Origin: Streptomyces sp. SID12488
GTDB lineage: Bacteria; Actinomycetota; Actinomycetes; Streptomycetales; Streptomycetaceae
NCBI RefSeq assembly: GCF_010548275.1
Contig: NZ_JAAGLT010000007.1
Span: 186,001-250,000 of the forward strand
Direction: 5' to 3'
Length of the DNA stretch: 64,000 bases
Below the pieces are notes generated by a model that saw only the letters and a program-made list of their open reading frames with translations, ran no database searches and was not told the DNA's origin. Within the stretch, counting starts at the first letter, position 1, and every line of letters starts with the position of its first letter. Below, piece by piece: positions 37,527 through 46,651 of this stretch. The translations under genes were made by a program, and so were the position numbers.

Positions 37527-38450
37527 ATGGCCACTCGGCCTCGTCCACATGAGCCCATGACTGCGCCGGCAGTAGGAGGAGGCGAGCCCGGTTCAGTCCG
37601 CAGGGTCACCGTCGACGCCGACGGACTGCCCCTGTCCGCACTGCTCAGCGAACCGGAACACGGGCCTGCGCGTGCCGTGGTGGTGGCCCTGCACGGCGGC
37701 GGGCTGAACGCCCGGTACTTCGACGCCCGGACGCGCCCGGGCCTGTCGCTCCTCAACCTCGGGTCGAGCCTCGGGTACACCGTGCTCGCCCTCGACCGCC
37801 CCGGCTACGGCCTGTCCGCCGAACGCCTGCCACTGGGCCAACGTCTGGTGGACCAGGCCGCGTCCGTCCGCGCGGCACTCCAGGACTTCGCCTCCCACCA
37901 CGCCACCGGCGCGGGAATCCTGCTCCTCGCGCACTCCTTCGGCGGCAAGGTGGCACTCGGAGCCGCCGCAGACCTCGCCGACGAGAACCTGCTCGGCCTG
38001 GATCTGTCGGGCATCGGCCATGTGTACGAGGGCGACTGGCGCGACCTGTCCGACGCCACGCGGAGCGGCAGCTGGCGACGGAACTGGGGCCCGTTGCACC
38101 TCTATCCGCCGGGCACGTTCCGCCCGGGCGGTGTCCCGGCCGAGCCGATGCCTGCCCAGGAGAGCGCGGACGCCGCCCGCTGGCCCGACCGCTTCCACGA
38201 ACTGGCGTCACGTGTCCGGGTACCGGTGCGGCTGACCTTCGCGGAGCACGAGTCGTGGTGGCGGCACGACCCGGCCACGCTCACCGAGCTGACCGGCGCC
38301 TTCGGGGCCGCCCCACGTGTCGTTGTCGACCGCCAGCCGGACGCCGGTCACAACATCAGCCTCGGCTGGGCGGCACGCTCGTACCACCTGCGTGTTCTCG
38401 CATTCCTCGAAGAGTGTCTTGTGCGACGTGAGGTCAACCAGGGCTTGTGA
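37527..38450 (+). CDS. Alpha/beta-hydrolase
   Basis: A 307-residue hydrolase: the oxyanion strand VVVALHGGGLNARYF, nucleophile LLLAHSFGGKVALG (Ser) and a C-terminal His in DAGHNISLGW give the catalytic pattern. AGGAG lies 6 nt before ATG 37527; the open frame upstream runs inside accA in another frame. It may hydrolyse an ester or thioester of the polyketide; it is the last apparent gene of the accessory region, followed by ~500 bp of non-coding DNA and the tRNA. Confidence 0.82.
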   Translation: MATRPRPHEPMTAPAVGGGEPGSVRRVTVDADGLPLSALLSEPEHGPARAVVVALHGGGLNARYFDARTRPGLSLLNLGSSLGYTVLALDRPGYGLSAERLPLGQRLVDQAASVRAALQDFASHHATGAGILLLAHSFGGKVALGAAADLADENLLGLDLSGIGHVYEGDWRDLSDATRSGSWRRNWGPLHLYPPGTFRPGGVPAEPMPAQESADAARWPDRFHELASRVRVPVRLTFAEHESWWRHDPATLTELTGAFGAAPRVVVDRQPDAGHNISLGWAARSYHLRVLAFLEECLVRREVNQGL

Positions 38451-38951
38451 CCCTGCGGGCGGCACTCGGTCACCCGAGGGTTCCCAAGGCGACGCCGATA
38501 TGCGCGCAGCCCGCACCGCGATCATCAGCGGCGTCGCCAGCCCGCGGTTCCCTGATCTCCTCCCAGGTACTCAGGGCCCTGCCGCGGCGACGCTCACACC
38601 CTCAACGCCCGCCCTTCCGGGCACGCTCTTCCCCGGGCCCGCGCGCCTGAAGGTGTTCGCGGTCTACGGCCCGGCCATGGGGCCGGCGCTGCTGCTTCCC
38701 GGTGAACCTGTCGGTGTGGACCTGCCTGCTCTACGAGCCGTTCGCCGCGCCGATGGCCACGTCCATCGCCGCAAAGTGCAGCTCCCCACCGGCTTTCCCC
38801 AGGGCCATACCCGAGCTGCCAGGGACCGACCCGCACACCAGATGAACGTGTGCCGGGGCATTCGGTGCCACCGATACCACCCGCACACACGCGAAGACCC
38901 CGTCCTCAGCTGAAGCGCTGATGGCGGGGTCTTTAGGCACCTCATTCAAGG
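38451..38951. other. Intergenic stretch between the accessory region and tRNA-Arg
   Basis: About 500 bp without a convincing gene. Several overlapping frames of 80-200 codons exist on both strands but show no recognisable family, no clear ribosome site and no homology to each other. Such border DNA next to a tRNA 3' end often holds decayed material from past integrations. A terminator hairpin for the tRNA is found at 38893-38934. Confidence 0.5.
38893..38934 (-). terminator. Terminator downstream of tRNA-Arg
   Basis: On the minus strand, an AAGACCCCG / CGGGGTCTT 9-bp outer stem encloses a further TCAGC/GCTGA stem. It starts ~18 nt past the tRNA 3' end, fitting its transcription terminator. 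Confidence 0.7.
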
Positions 38952-39023
38952 TGCCCCCGGCAGGATTCGAACCTGCGCACACGGCTCCGGAGGCCGTTGC
39001 TCTATCCCCTGAGCTACGGGGGC
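38952..39023 (-). tRNA. tRNA-Arg (anticodon CCG)
   Basis: The minus strand folds as a full cloverleaf: acceptor GCCCCCG / CGGGGGC with discriminator A, D arm GCTC...GAGC, anticodon stem ACGGC/GCCGT with loop CTCCGGA, and T arm with GGTTCGAATCC. The anticodon CCG reads the Arg codon CGG. The CCA end is not fully encoded. Its 3' end faces the accessory region, the usual orientation for tRNA-targeted integration. Confidence 0.96.
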
Positions 39024-39186
39024 GTGTCTGGCGCGTTGCGCGGTGACGAGTAGAACCCTACCAGCTCGTTCGGGGTGATCAGGAACGGGTTTTGGAGGTC
39101 GTGGCAGACCCGGCCGGCGCCCGATCGTGCTCGTGGAAGTGGGGAAAAGCCGGACGCGGTGGCCGGTCTGGACCTACCCTCGAGTT

Positions 39187-39684
39187 GTGCCAGGCGTGTC
39201 CGGTCGGGTGCTTGTTGTGGACGACAACAAGGTCATCCGGCAGCTGATCAGGGTCAACCTCGAACTGGAGGGTTTCGAGGTCGTGACCGCGGCTGATGGT
39301 GCCGAGTGTCTGGATGTCGTCCATCAGGTGTGCCCCGATGTCGTCACCCTCGACGTCGCGATGCCTCGCCTCGACGGTCTGCGCACCGCCGCCCGGCTGC
39401 GTGCCGATCCCCGGACGCGCGACCTGCCCCTGGCCATCATCAGCGCCTGTACGCAGTACGAGGTCGAGGCCGGGCTCCAGGTCGGCGTCGACGCGTTTCT
39501 CGCCAAGCCCTTCGATCCCGCCGAACTCATCAATCTTGTACGGGAGTTGGCCGAGCGCGGGCGGGATGACGCTTCGTTCGAGAGTGCCCTCGGGCCGCCC
39601 CTGGGACCGCCGCTCGGACCAGCCGTTGGCTCCCTCGGTGCCCCTACTGAGGCCGAGCGCGCCGGACGAGGCGCCGTCGGCTGA
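39187..39684 (+). CDS. Response regulator receiver-domain protein
   Basis: About 165 residues: a single CheY-like receiver with the acidic pair in LVVDDNKVIRQL, phospho-acceptor Asp in DVVTLDVAMPRLDG and the conserved Lys in LAKPFDPAEL. No DNA-binding output domain follows; the tail is a Pro/Gly linker (LGPPLGPPLGPAVG). GTG 39187 is preferred because TACCCT, a -10-like box, ends 6 nt before it, suggesting a leaderless mRNA; the frame extends to 39127. A lone receiver at this core position is found in other Streptomyces. Confidence 0.85.
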   Translation: MPGVSGRVLVVDDNKVIRQLIRVNLELEGFEVVTAADGAECLDVVHQVCPDVVTLDVAMPRLDGLRTAARLRADPRTRDLPLAIISACTQYEVEAGLQVGVDAFLAKPFDPAELINLVRELAERGRDDASFESALGPPLGPPLGPAVGSLGAPTEAERAGRGAVG

Positions 39685-39917
39685 CCCGGGTATCGCTCCG
39701 CCCCCTTATATCTCGGCACCGTTCGGTCCCGAACAAGGGCACCGCCCCGCCGTAACCCCGGACCCTGTAACCCTGCAACCCCGGCATCGTCCACCCCGCG
39801 CCCGTACTCCCGCACGCCCCCGTCCACGTCCGCCCCCTCCGTCCACATACCGGAACAGCCGCCCCAACCCTCAAACCCAGTCGCCTACCCACCCCCTTCC
39901 TCCCATACGCTTGTCCC

Positions 39918-40940
39918 GTGACCCCCGTCGAGCTCTCCCGTACCGTGCTGTGCGCGGTACGTCGTGCGGTCGACGCGGGAGAGCTGAGGGTCGCCGTCCC
40001 CGCACGTGCCGTCGTCGCCGCGCCCGGACCCGGTGGTTCCGGGGACTACGCCACGAACATCGCGCTGCAGCTGGCCAGGCCCGCCGGGCGCACCCCCCGT
40101 TACGTCGCCGAAGTCCTGCGCGAGCGGATCAGTGCCGCCCCCGGTGTCCGTGGCGTCGAGATCACCGGGCCCGGATTCCTCAACATCAGCCTCGACAGCG
40201 CCGCCCCCGCCGCCCTCGTACGCGAGATCCTCACCCAGGGCCCGCGCTACGGACACAGCGACGCCCTCGCCGGTCAGGTGCTGTCGGTACGGCTGCCCGT
40301 CGCGCACGAACCCCGGGCCGAAGCCGTCGCCGACGCGCTCGCACGCATCCTCGCCACCCAAGGTGCCCGCATCCATCTCCATCGCGGCACCGGCACCGGC
40401 ACTGGCACCGGCACCCATGAGGGTGAGGGTGAGATCCTCGACCTCCGCACCCTTCCACCCGCCCCCGGCGACCCCACCCCCCTCGGGCCCGACGCCGCCC
40501 GCTGGGCCCTCCTCCATCCCGCGCCGCGCGACCGGCCCCGTATCGGCGCCGAGCATCTTGGCCAGCGGGAGAGCAACCCCCTCTTCCGGGTGCGTTACGC
40601 CCACGCCCGTACCCGTGCCCTCGGCCGCAACGCCGCCGACCTCGGCTTCACCGCGTACGCCGGTGACCTCACCGACGTACCGCCTTCGCTTCTCGCTCTC
40701 CTCGCCGACCACCCCCGCCTGCTCCTCGGCGCCGCCACCCACCGCGCCCCGGACCGGCTCGCCCGGCATCTCGTCACCCTCGCCGATGCCACGCTCGCCT
40801 TCCTTCCCACCGTGCTGCCGCTCGGCGACGAGAAACCCTCGGCCGCCCACCGGGCCCGGCTCGCGCTCGTCGAAGCCGCCGGGACGGTGCTGGCCGGCGG
40901 CCTGTCCCTGCTCGGTATCGACGCACCCGAATACCTTTGA
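39918..40940 (+). CDS. nrtL: ArgRS-like protein with Add-1 and DALR domains but no catalytic domain
   Basis: A 340-residue protein. Residues 1-110 match the ArgRS N-terminal additional domain (GDYATNIALQLAR, then ITGPGFLNISLDS) and residues ~215-340 its DALR anticodon-binding helices (VRYAHARTRALGRNAADLG). The class I HIGH and KMSKS signatures are absent, so it cannot aminoacylate. Known in Streptomyces just before lysA; the true function is uncertain. TACGCT ends 6 nt before GTG 39918, suggesting a leaderless mRNA. lysA follows after 41 nt. Confidence 0.85.
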   Translation: MTPVELSRTVLCAVRRAVDAGELRVAVPARAVVAAPGPGGSGDYATNIALQLARPAGRTPRYVAEVLRERISAAPGVRGVEITGPGFLNISLDSAAPAALVREILTQGPRYGHSDALAGQVLSVRLPVAHEPRAEAVADALARILATQGARIHLHRGTGTGTGTGTHEGEGEILDLRTLPPAPGDPTPLGPDAARWALLHPAPRDRPRIGAEHLGQRESNPLFRVRYAHARTRALGRNAADLGFTAYAGDLTDVPPSLLALLADHPRLLLGAATHRAPDRLARHLVTLADATLAFLPTVLPLGDEKPSAAHRARLALVEAAGTVLAGGLSLLGIDAPEYL

Positions 40941-40981
40941 CATCGAAATACCTCTGACATCACCGAGGAAGCCGCACAGCC

Positions 40982-42373
40982 ATGAGCCGTTCCGCACACC
41001 CCGCCGGGCCCCGTCACGCCGATGTGCTGCCCGAGGGTCATCCCTCCGCGCCGCCCGCCGACCTCAACCACCTCGACCGGAAGGTCTGGGCGTCGACCGT
41101 CACCCGTACGCCCGACGGTGTCGTCAGCGTCGGCGGGATTGAGGTGACCCGGCTCGCCGAGGAGTTCGGGACCCCCGCCTACCTCCTCGACGAGACGGAC
41201 TTCCGCGAGCGCGCTCGTGCGTGGCGTACCGCCTTCGGGGCCGACGCCGACGTCTTCTACGCGGGCAAGGCGTTCCTCTCGCGTGCCGTCGTGCGGTGGT
41301 TGCACGAGGAAGGGCTCAACCTCGACGTCTGTTCCGGGGGGGAGCTCACCACCGCGCTCTCCGGCGGTATGCCCGCCGACCGCATCGCCTTCCACGGCAA
41401 CAACAAGTCCGTTCATGAAATCGAGACCGCCATTCGCGCCGGGGTCGGGCGGATCGTGCTCGACTCCTTCCAGGAGATCGTGCGCGTCGCGCACGTCGCG
41501 CAGTCCCTCGGCAAGCGGCAGCGCGTGCAGATCCGTATCACCGTCGGGGTCGAGGCCCATACGCACGAGTTCATCGCCACCGCCCATGAGGACCAGAAGT
41601 TCGGCATTCCGCTGGCCGGCGGTCAGGCCGCCGAGGCCGTGCGGCGGGCGCTTCAGCTCGATGGGCTCGAGCTGATCGGTATTCACTCGCACATCGGGTC
41701 TCAGATCTTCGACATGTCGGGCTTCGAGGTCGCCGCGCATCGTGTCGTGGGGCTGCTCAAGGACATCCGCGACGAGCACGGGGTCGAGCTGCCCGAGATC
41801 GACCTCGGGGGCGGGCTCGGTATCGCCTACACCAGCGACGACGACCCGCGCGAGCCGCACGAGATCGCCAAGGCGCTCAACGAGATCGTCGCCCGGGAGT
41901 GCGAGGGCGCGAAGCTGCGCACCCCTCGTATCTCCGTCGAGCCGGGGCGCGCCATCGTCGGGCCCACCGCCTTCACGCTGTACGAGGTCGGCACGATCAA
42001 GCCGCTCGACGGGCTGCGTACGTATGTCTCCGTGGACGGCGGGATGTCCGACAACATCCGGACCGCGTTGTACGACGCCGAATACAGCGTCGCTCTCGTC
42101 TCCCGGACCTCCGAGGCGGCGCCCATGCTCGTCCGGGTCGTCGGCAAGCACTGCGAGAGTGGGGACATCGTCGTCAAGGACGCCTTCCTGCCCGCCGACC
42201 TGGCGCCGGGTGACCTCATTGCCGTACCGGCGACCGGTGCCTACTGCCGGTCCATGGCCAGCAACTACAACCACGCCCTCCGTCCGCCCGTCGTCGCGGT
42301 GCGGGACGGGGAGGCTCGGGTGATCGTCCGGCGCGAGACCGAGGAGGATCTTCTCCGGCTCGACGTGGGGTGA
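40982..42373 (+). CDS. lysA: Diaminopimelate decarboxylase
   Basis: A 463-residue PLP enzyme of the alanine-racemase-fold decarboxylases. PLP-binding Lys96 is in FYAGKAFLS, followed by the HSHIGSQIFD motif and a C-terminal substrate Cys/Tyr region (CESGDIVVKD, ATGAYCRSMASNYN). It makes lysine from meso-DAP (or LL-DAP after epimerisation). The ATG lies 41 nt after the ArgRS-like gene, and a hairpin terminator follows. Confidence 0.95.
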   Translation: MSRSAHPAGPRHADVLPEGHPSAPPADLNHLDRKVWASTVTRTPDGVVSVGGIEVTRLAEEFGTPAYLLDETDFRERARAWRTAFGADADVFYAGKAFLSRAVVRWLHEEGLNLDVCSGGELTTALSGGMPADRIAFHGNNKSVHEIETAIRAGVGRIVLDSFQEIVRVAHVAQSLGKRQRVQIRITVGVEAHTHEFIATAHEDQKFGIPLAGGQAAEAVRRALQLDGLELIGIHSHIGSQIFDMSGFEVAAHRVVGLLKDIRDEHGVELPEIDLGGGLGIAYTSDDDPREPHEIAKALNEIVARECEGAKLRTPRISVEPGRAIVGPTAFTLYEVGTIKPLDGLRTYVSVDGGMSDNIRTALYDAEYSVALVSRTSEAAPMLVRVVGKHCESGDIVVKDAFLPADLAPGDLIAVPATGAYCRSMASNYNHALRPPVVAVRDGEARVIVRRETEEDLLRLDVG

Positions 42374-42390
42374 CGGCCGAATCCCGGAAA

Positions 42391-42419
42391 GCGGCGGAAG
42401 ATCTCCTGTCTTCCGCCGC
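42391..42419 (+). terminator. Hairpin terminator after lysA
   Basis: An 11-bp perfect stem (GCGGCGGAAGA / TCTTCCGCCGC) with a 7-nt loop lies 17 nt beyond the lysA stop, followed by an A-rich stretch rather than a T-run. Confidence 0.65.
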
Positions 42420-42522
42420 CCGGAAAACGAAATAGACATCTCACGATCCGGACGATGGGTAGAAACTTCAGTCCGGTGAGTGAGACTTATGAACCGTAGA
42501 CGGTATGAGGAAACGAGGTCGG

Positions 42523-43815
42523 ATGATGCGTACGCGTCCGCTGAAGGTGGCGCTGCTGGGCTGTGGGGTTGTCGGCTCAGAGGTGGCGCGCATCATGACG
42601 ACGCACGCCGACGATCTCGCCGCGCGCATCGGTGCTCCCGTCGAGCTCGCCGGGGTAGCCGTGCGGCGGCCCTCCAAGGTGCGCGAAGGCATCGACCCCG
42701 CCCTCGTCACCACCGACGCCACCGCCCTCGTCAAACGCGGCGACATCGACGTGGTCGTCGAGGTCATCGGCGGTATCGAGCCCGCGCGCTCCCTCATCAC
42801 CGCCGCTTTCGAGCACGGCGCGTCGGTCGTCTCCGCCAACAAGGCCCTCCTCGCCCAGGACGGCGCCGCCCTCCACGCCGCCGCCGGCGCCCATGGCACG
42901 GACCTTTATTACGAGGCCGCCGTCGCCGGTGCCATCCCGCTCATCCGGCCGCTGCGCGAGTCCCTCGCCGGTGACAAGGTCAATAGGGTGCTCGGGATCG
43001 TCAACGGCACCACCAACTTCATCCTCGACAAGATGTACTCCACGGGGGCCGGCTATCAGGAGGCCCTCGACGAGGCCACCGCCCTCGGGTACGCCGAAGC
43101 CGACCCGACCGCCGACGTCGAGGGGTTCGACGCCGCCGCCAAGGCCGCCATCCTCGCCGGAATCGCCTTCCACACGCGCGTGCGGCTCGACGACGTCTAC
43201 CGCGAGGGCATGACCGAGGTGACCGCCTCAGACTTCGCCTCCGCCCGGAACATGGGCTGCACCATCAAACTGCTCGCCATCTGCGAGCGGGCCGGGGACG
43301 GCCAGTCCGTCTCCGCGCGCGTGCACCCGGCCATGATTCCGCTGACGCACCCGCTCGCCTCCGTGCGCGGCGCCTACAACGCGGTGTTCGTCGAGTCCGA
43401 CGCCTCCGGTCAGCTGATGTTCTACGGGCCCGGGGCCGGCGGTGCGCCGACGGCCTCCGCCGTGCTCGGTGACCTCGTCGCCGTGTGCCGCAACCGGCTC
43501 AGCGGGACGACCGGGCCGGGCGAGTCGGCGTATGCCGCGCTGCCCGTTTCGGGTATGGGCGATGTGGTCACTCGCTATCACATCAGCCTTGACGTCGCCG
43601 ACAAACCGGGCGTTCTCGCCCAGGTGGCCACCGTGTTCGCCGAGCACGGTGTTTCCATCGATACGGTTCGGCAGACGGGCAAAGACGGCGAGGCGTCCCT
43701 CGTCGTCGTCACCCATCGTGCGTCCGACGCCGCCCTGGGCGGAACAGTCGAGGCGTTGCGCAAGCTCGACACCGTGCGGGGTGTCGCCAGCATCATGCGG
43801 GTTGAAGGAGAGTAA
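42523..43815 (+). CDS. hom: Homoserine dehydrogenase
   Basis: A 430-residue enzyme: NAD-binding VALLGCGVVGSEVARIM, the catalytic-region GIVNGTTNFILDKM, and a C-terminal ACT domain (DVADKPGVLAQVATVFAEHG) that usually mediates threonine feedback inhibition. It reduces aspartate semialdehyde to homoserine for threonine and methionine. ATG 42523 (or 42526) is favoured over 42505 because GAGGT precedes it. Followed 6 nt later by thrC. Confidence 0.95.
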   Translation: MMRTRPLKVALLGCGVVGSEVARIMTTHADDLAARIGAPVELAGVAVRRPSKVREGIDPALVTTDATALVKRGDIDVVVEVIGGIEPARSLITAAFEHGASVVSANKALLAQDGAALHAAAGAHGTDLYYEAAVAGAIPLIRPLRESLAGDKVNRVLGIVNGTTNFILDKMYSTGAGYQEALDEATALGYAEADPTADVEGFDAAAKAAILAGIAFHTRVRLDDVYREGMTEVTASDFASARNMGCTIKLLAICERAGDGQSVSARVHPAMIPLTHPLASVRGAYNAVFVESDASGQLMFYGPGAGGAPTASAVLGDLVAVCRNRLSGTTGPGESAYAALPVSGMGDVVTRYHISLDVADKPGVLAQVATVFAEHGVSIDTVRQTGKDGEASLVVVTHRASDAALGGTVEALRKLDTVRGVASIMRVEGE

Positions 43816-43821
43816 CCAGCA

Positions 43822-44880
43822 ATGACCCACCAGTGGCGCGGAATCATCGAGGAGTACCGGGACCGGCTGCCCGTCTCCGCCAGCACGCCGGTCGTGACGC
43901 TCCGGGAGGGCGGCACGCCCCTCGTCCCCGCGCAGGTGCTCTCCGAGCGCACGGGCTGCGAGGTCCACCTCAAGGTGGAGGGCGCCAACCCGACCGGGTC
44001 CTTCAAGGACCGCGGTATGACCATGGCCATCACCCGGGCGAAGGAAGAGGGCGCGAAGGCGGTCATCTGTGCCTCCACGGGCAACACGTCTGCCTCCGCC
44101 GCCGCCTACGCCGTGCGCGCGGGCATGGTCTCGGCCGTTCTCGTACCGCGGGGCAAGATCGCCCTGGGCAAGATGGGGCAGGCGCTGATCCACGGCGCCA
44201 AGATCCTCCAGGTCGACGGCAACTTCGACGACTGCCTCACCCTCGCCCGCTCGCTGAGCGACAACTACCCTGTGGCGCTGGTGAATTCGGTCAACCCGGT
44301 GCGTATCGAGGGGCAGAAGACGGCCGCCTTCGAGATCGTCGACATGCTCGGCGACGCGCCCGACATCCACGTCCTGCCGGTCGGCAACGCGGGCAACATC
44401 ACCGCGTACTGGAAGGGCTACACCGAGTACGCCGTCGACGGCATCGCCCGGCGCACCCCGCGCATGTGGGGGTTCCAGGCGGCCGGCAGTGCCCCGATCG
44501 TGCGCGGCGAGATCGTCAAGGACCCCTCGACGCTCGCCACCGCGATCCGCATCGGCAACCCGGCCTCCTGGAAGCAGGCGCTGGCCGCACGCGACGAGTC
44601 GGGCGGCCTCATCGACGAGGTGACGGACCGTGAGATCCTGCGCGCCTACCGGCTGTTGGCCGCGCAGGAGGGCGTTTTCGTCGAGCCGGCGTCCGCCGCG
44701 TCCGTCGCCGGTCTGCTGAAGCTGGCCGAGCAGGGCAAGGTCGACCCGGGCCAGACCATCGTCTGCACGGTCACCGGAAACGGCCTGAAGGATCCGGGCT
44801 GGGCCACCGAGGGCGCACCGCAGCCGGTCGTCGTCCCGGTGGACGCCGCGACCGCCGCCGAGCGACTCGGACTCGCGTAG
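43822..44880 (+). CDS. thrC: Threonine synthase
   Basis: A 352-residue fold-type II PLP enzyme; Lys62 in [10 protein letters not shown] binds PLP, with the phosphate loop at [14 protein letters not shown]. Converts O-phosphohomoserine to threonine. Closely coupled with hom (6-nt gap with GGAG before the ATG), while thrB is 310 nt away with its own leader. Confidence 0.96.
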   Translation: MTHQWRGIIEEYRDRLPVSASTPVVTLREGGTPLVPAQVLSERTGCEVHLKVEGANPTGSFKDRGMTMAITRAKEEGAKAVICASTGNTSASAAAYAVRAGMVSAVLVPRGKIALGKMGQALIHGAKILQVDGNFDDCLTLARSLSDNYPVALVNSVNPVRIEGQKTAAFEIVDMLGDAPDIHVLPVGNAGNITAYWKGYTEYAVDGIARRTPRMWGFQAAGSAPIVRGEIVKDPSTLATAIRIGNPASWKQALAARDESGGLIDEVTDREILRAYRLLAAQEGVFVEPASAASVAGLLKLAEQGKVDPGQTIVCTVTGNGLKDPGWATEGAPQPVVVPVDAATAAERLGLA

Positions 44881-45190
44881 ACCGGGTACTGATCGCCTAA
44901 CCGGGGTACTCCCTACCGAGTCCCTACGGCGGGTGCACAGGGGGCTTACGACACGCATCGTGCGCCTCCTGTGCGCCCTATGTCGCCACAGAACCTTCCT
45001 TCGATAAGCTGGGGTGAACCCGCCCGCCGCATATGCCTCCGCGCGTATGGCACGGCGCCGCGTTGCTCCAGCGGCCTGAGGGTCTCCCCGTAGGTCCTCA
45101 GCCGTTCTTCCAGTAGCCGTTCTCCAGTGTCGTATCGCATGTCATCGAAAGTCTTCGACGAATTCGCAGCTCAAGGAGAGTCATCGAGCG
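44881..45190 (+). other. Intergenic region between thrC and thrB
   Basis: About 310 bp. A direct repeat of ACCGGGnTACT lies just past the thrC stop (44880s and 44901-44911). An AT-rich TTCGATAAGCTG near 45000 could be a -10 region. No gene or strong terminator is seen. AAGGAGAG precedes the thrB start, so thrB probably has its own promoter here. Confidence 0.4.
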
Positions 45191-46120
45191 ATGGCCGGTC
45201 CAGCGTTCCGAGCCGCCGCCGTCCGGGTGCGCGTCCCCGCCACCAGCGCCAATCTCGGTCCGGGCTTCGACGCCCTGGGCCTGTCGCTGGGGTTGTACGA
45301 CGACGTGGTCGTCCGGGTGGCCGACTCCGGGTTGCACATCGACATCGCGGGTGAGGGAAGCGAGACCCTCCCACGCGACGAGAACCACCTCCTCGTACGA
45401 TCCCTGCGCACCGCCTTCGACCTGCTCGGCGGACAGCCGCGCGGCCTCGAGATCGTGTGCGCCAACCGCATTCCGCACGGGCGGGGACTCGGGTCCTCCT
45501 CCGCCGCCATCTGCGCCGGCATCGTCGCGGCGCGAGCCGTCACCATAGGTGGCGACAGCCGTCTCGACGACGAGGCGCTGCTCGAACTCGCCACCGAGAT
45601 CGAGGGGCACCCCGACAACGTCGCGGCCTGTCTTCTCGGCGGGTTCACGCTCTCCTGGATGGAGGCCGGAGCCGCCCGGGCCATCAGGATGGAACCCGCC
45701 GGCTCCGTCGTTCCGGTGGTGTTCGTCCCCGGGAACGCGGTGCTCACGGAGACCGCGCGCGGCCTCCTGCCGCGCACCGTCCCGCACGTCGACGCCGCGA
45801 CCAACGCGGGGCGCGCCGCCCTGCTCGTCGAGGCTCTGACCAGGCGCCCCGAGCTGTTGCTGCCGGCCACCGAGGACCGGCTTCACCAGGACTACCGCGC
45901 CCCGGCCATGCCGGAGAGCGCGGCGCTGGTGGAGCGGCTGCGGGCCGACGGCATCCCCGCGGTGATCTCCGGCGCCGGACCGACGGTCCTGGCGCTGGCC
46001 GACGAGGCGACCGCCGACAAGGTCTCCCGGCTGGCGGGCGACGGCTGGGCCGCCAACCGGCTCGGACTCGACGCCCGGGGAGCGAGCGTTCTGCCGCTCG
46101 CGGCCCCCGGAGAGAGTTAG
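45191..46120 (+). CDS. thrB: Homoserine kinase
   Basis: A 309-residue GHMP kinase: VPATSANLGPGFDALGLS start, the ATP loop PHGRGLGSSSAAICAG, and motif 3 VISGAGPTVLAL. Phosphorylates homoserine for ThrC. GGAGAG lies before the ATG at 45191 (AAGGAGAGTCATCGAGCG). The rho gene follows after a long untranslated stretch. Confidence 0.95.
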   Translation: MAGPAFRAAAVRVRVPATSANLGPGFDALGLSLGLYDDVVVRVADSGLHIDIAGEGSETLPRDENHLLVRSLRTAFDLLGGQPRGLEIVCANRIPHGRGLGSSSAAICAGIVAARAVTIGGDSRLDDEALLELATEIEGHPDNVAACLLGGFTLSWMEAGAARAIRMEPAGSVVPVVFVPGNAVLTETARGLLPRTVPHVDAATNAGRAALLVEALTRRPELLLPATEDRLHQDYRAPAMPESAALVERLRADGIPAVISGAGPTVLALADEATADKVSRLAGDGWAANRLGLDARGASVLPLAAPGES

Positions 46121-46651
46121 GCGACGACATCAACGGGGCACGCACCAGGGGACTTGCGACGTCCGGCGTTGTCACGTTCCGCGCCGTATCCGACAGCGCG
46201 TACGGCGCCGTCTCCGGCACTGCCACATTCAACGCTGCGACATTCAACTACATACGGTTGCCGGATTTGGAGAGGGGGAATGTTTGTTGGATCCGGTAGT
46301 GTTAACCTCAAGTCTGCACCCGACCCCACCATGGCGAGGTGCTTTGTGTCCCCGTCCGGGACAGACTTTCTTCCGGGAGCCCCCCAAGCCACTCTGTGTT
46401 TCATGCGGCGTTCGTTTCGTCGTGTGCAGGCGCTGAGCGGCATTCAGGGCACGCTCCGGAACCGGTGTTACCAAGCCACCTGACACAGAACTCAGTGTCA
46501 CGGCTTTGGGAAACGCCATCACCAGAAACCTCTTCCGCCGCTTCGGCGGACCACCGCCCCGGCACGGTCCACTCATGAAGGACCGCAGCCGGACAGCAAA
46601 ACCGGTCGCCGTGCCAGACAGGCCGACGTCCGCTCCAGGGAAGGACCCTTC
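46121..46651 (+). other. Long leader/intergenic region upstream of rho
   Basis: About 530 bp without a convincing gene. An AT-richer patch at 46275-46310 (including GGTAGTGTTAACCTC) may be a promoter, placing a ~340-nt untranslated leader before rho. A stem TCCGCCG/CGGCGGA at 46534-46550 offers a UUCG-type loop. Bacterial rho genes are often autoregulated by attenuation in a leader, so such a role is plausible but not shown. Confidence 0.45.

Noticed and set aside
38317..38913. 198-codon plus-strand frame and 80-98-codon minus-strand frames next to the tRNA
   Set aside because: No recognisable domain, no ribosome site; the plus frame begins inside the hydrolase gene in another frame.
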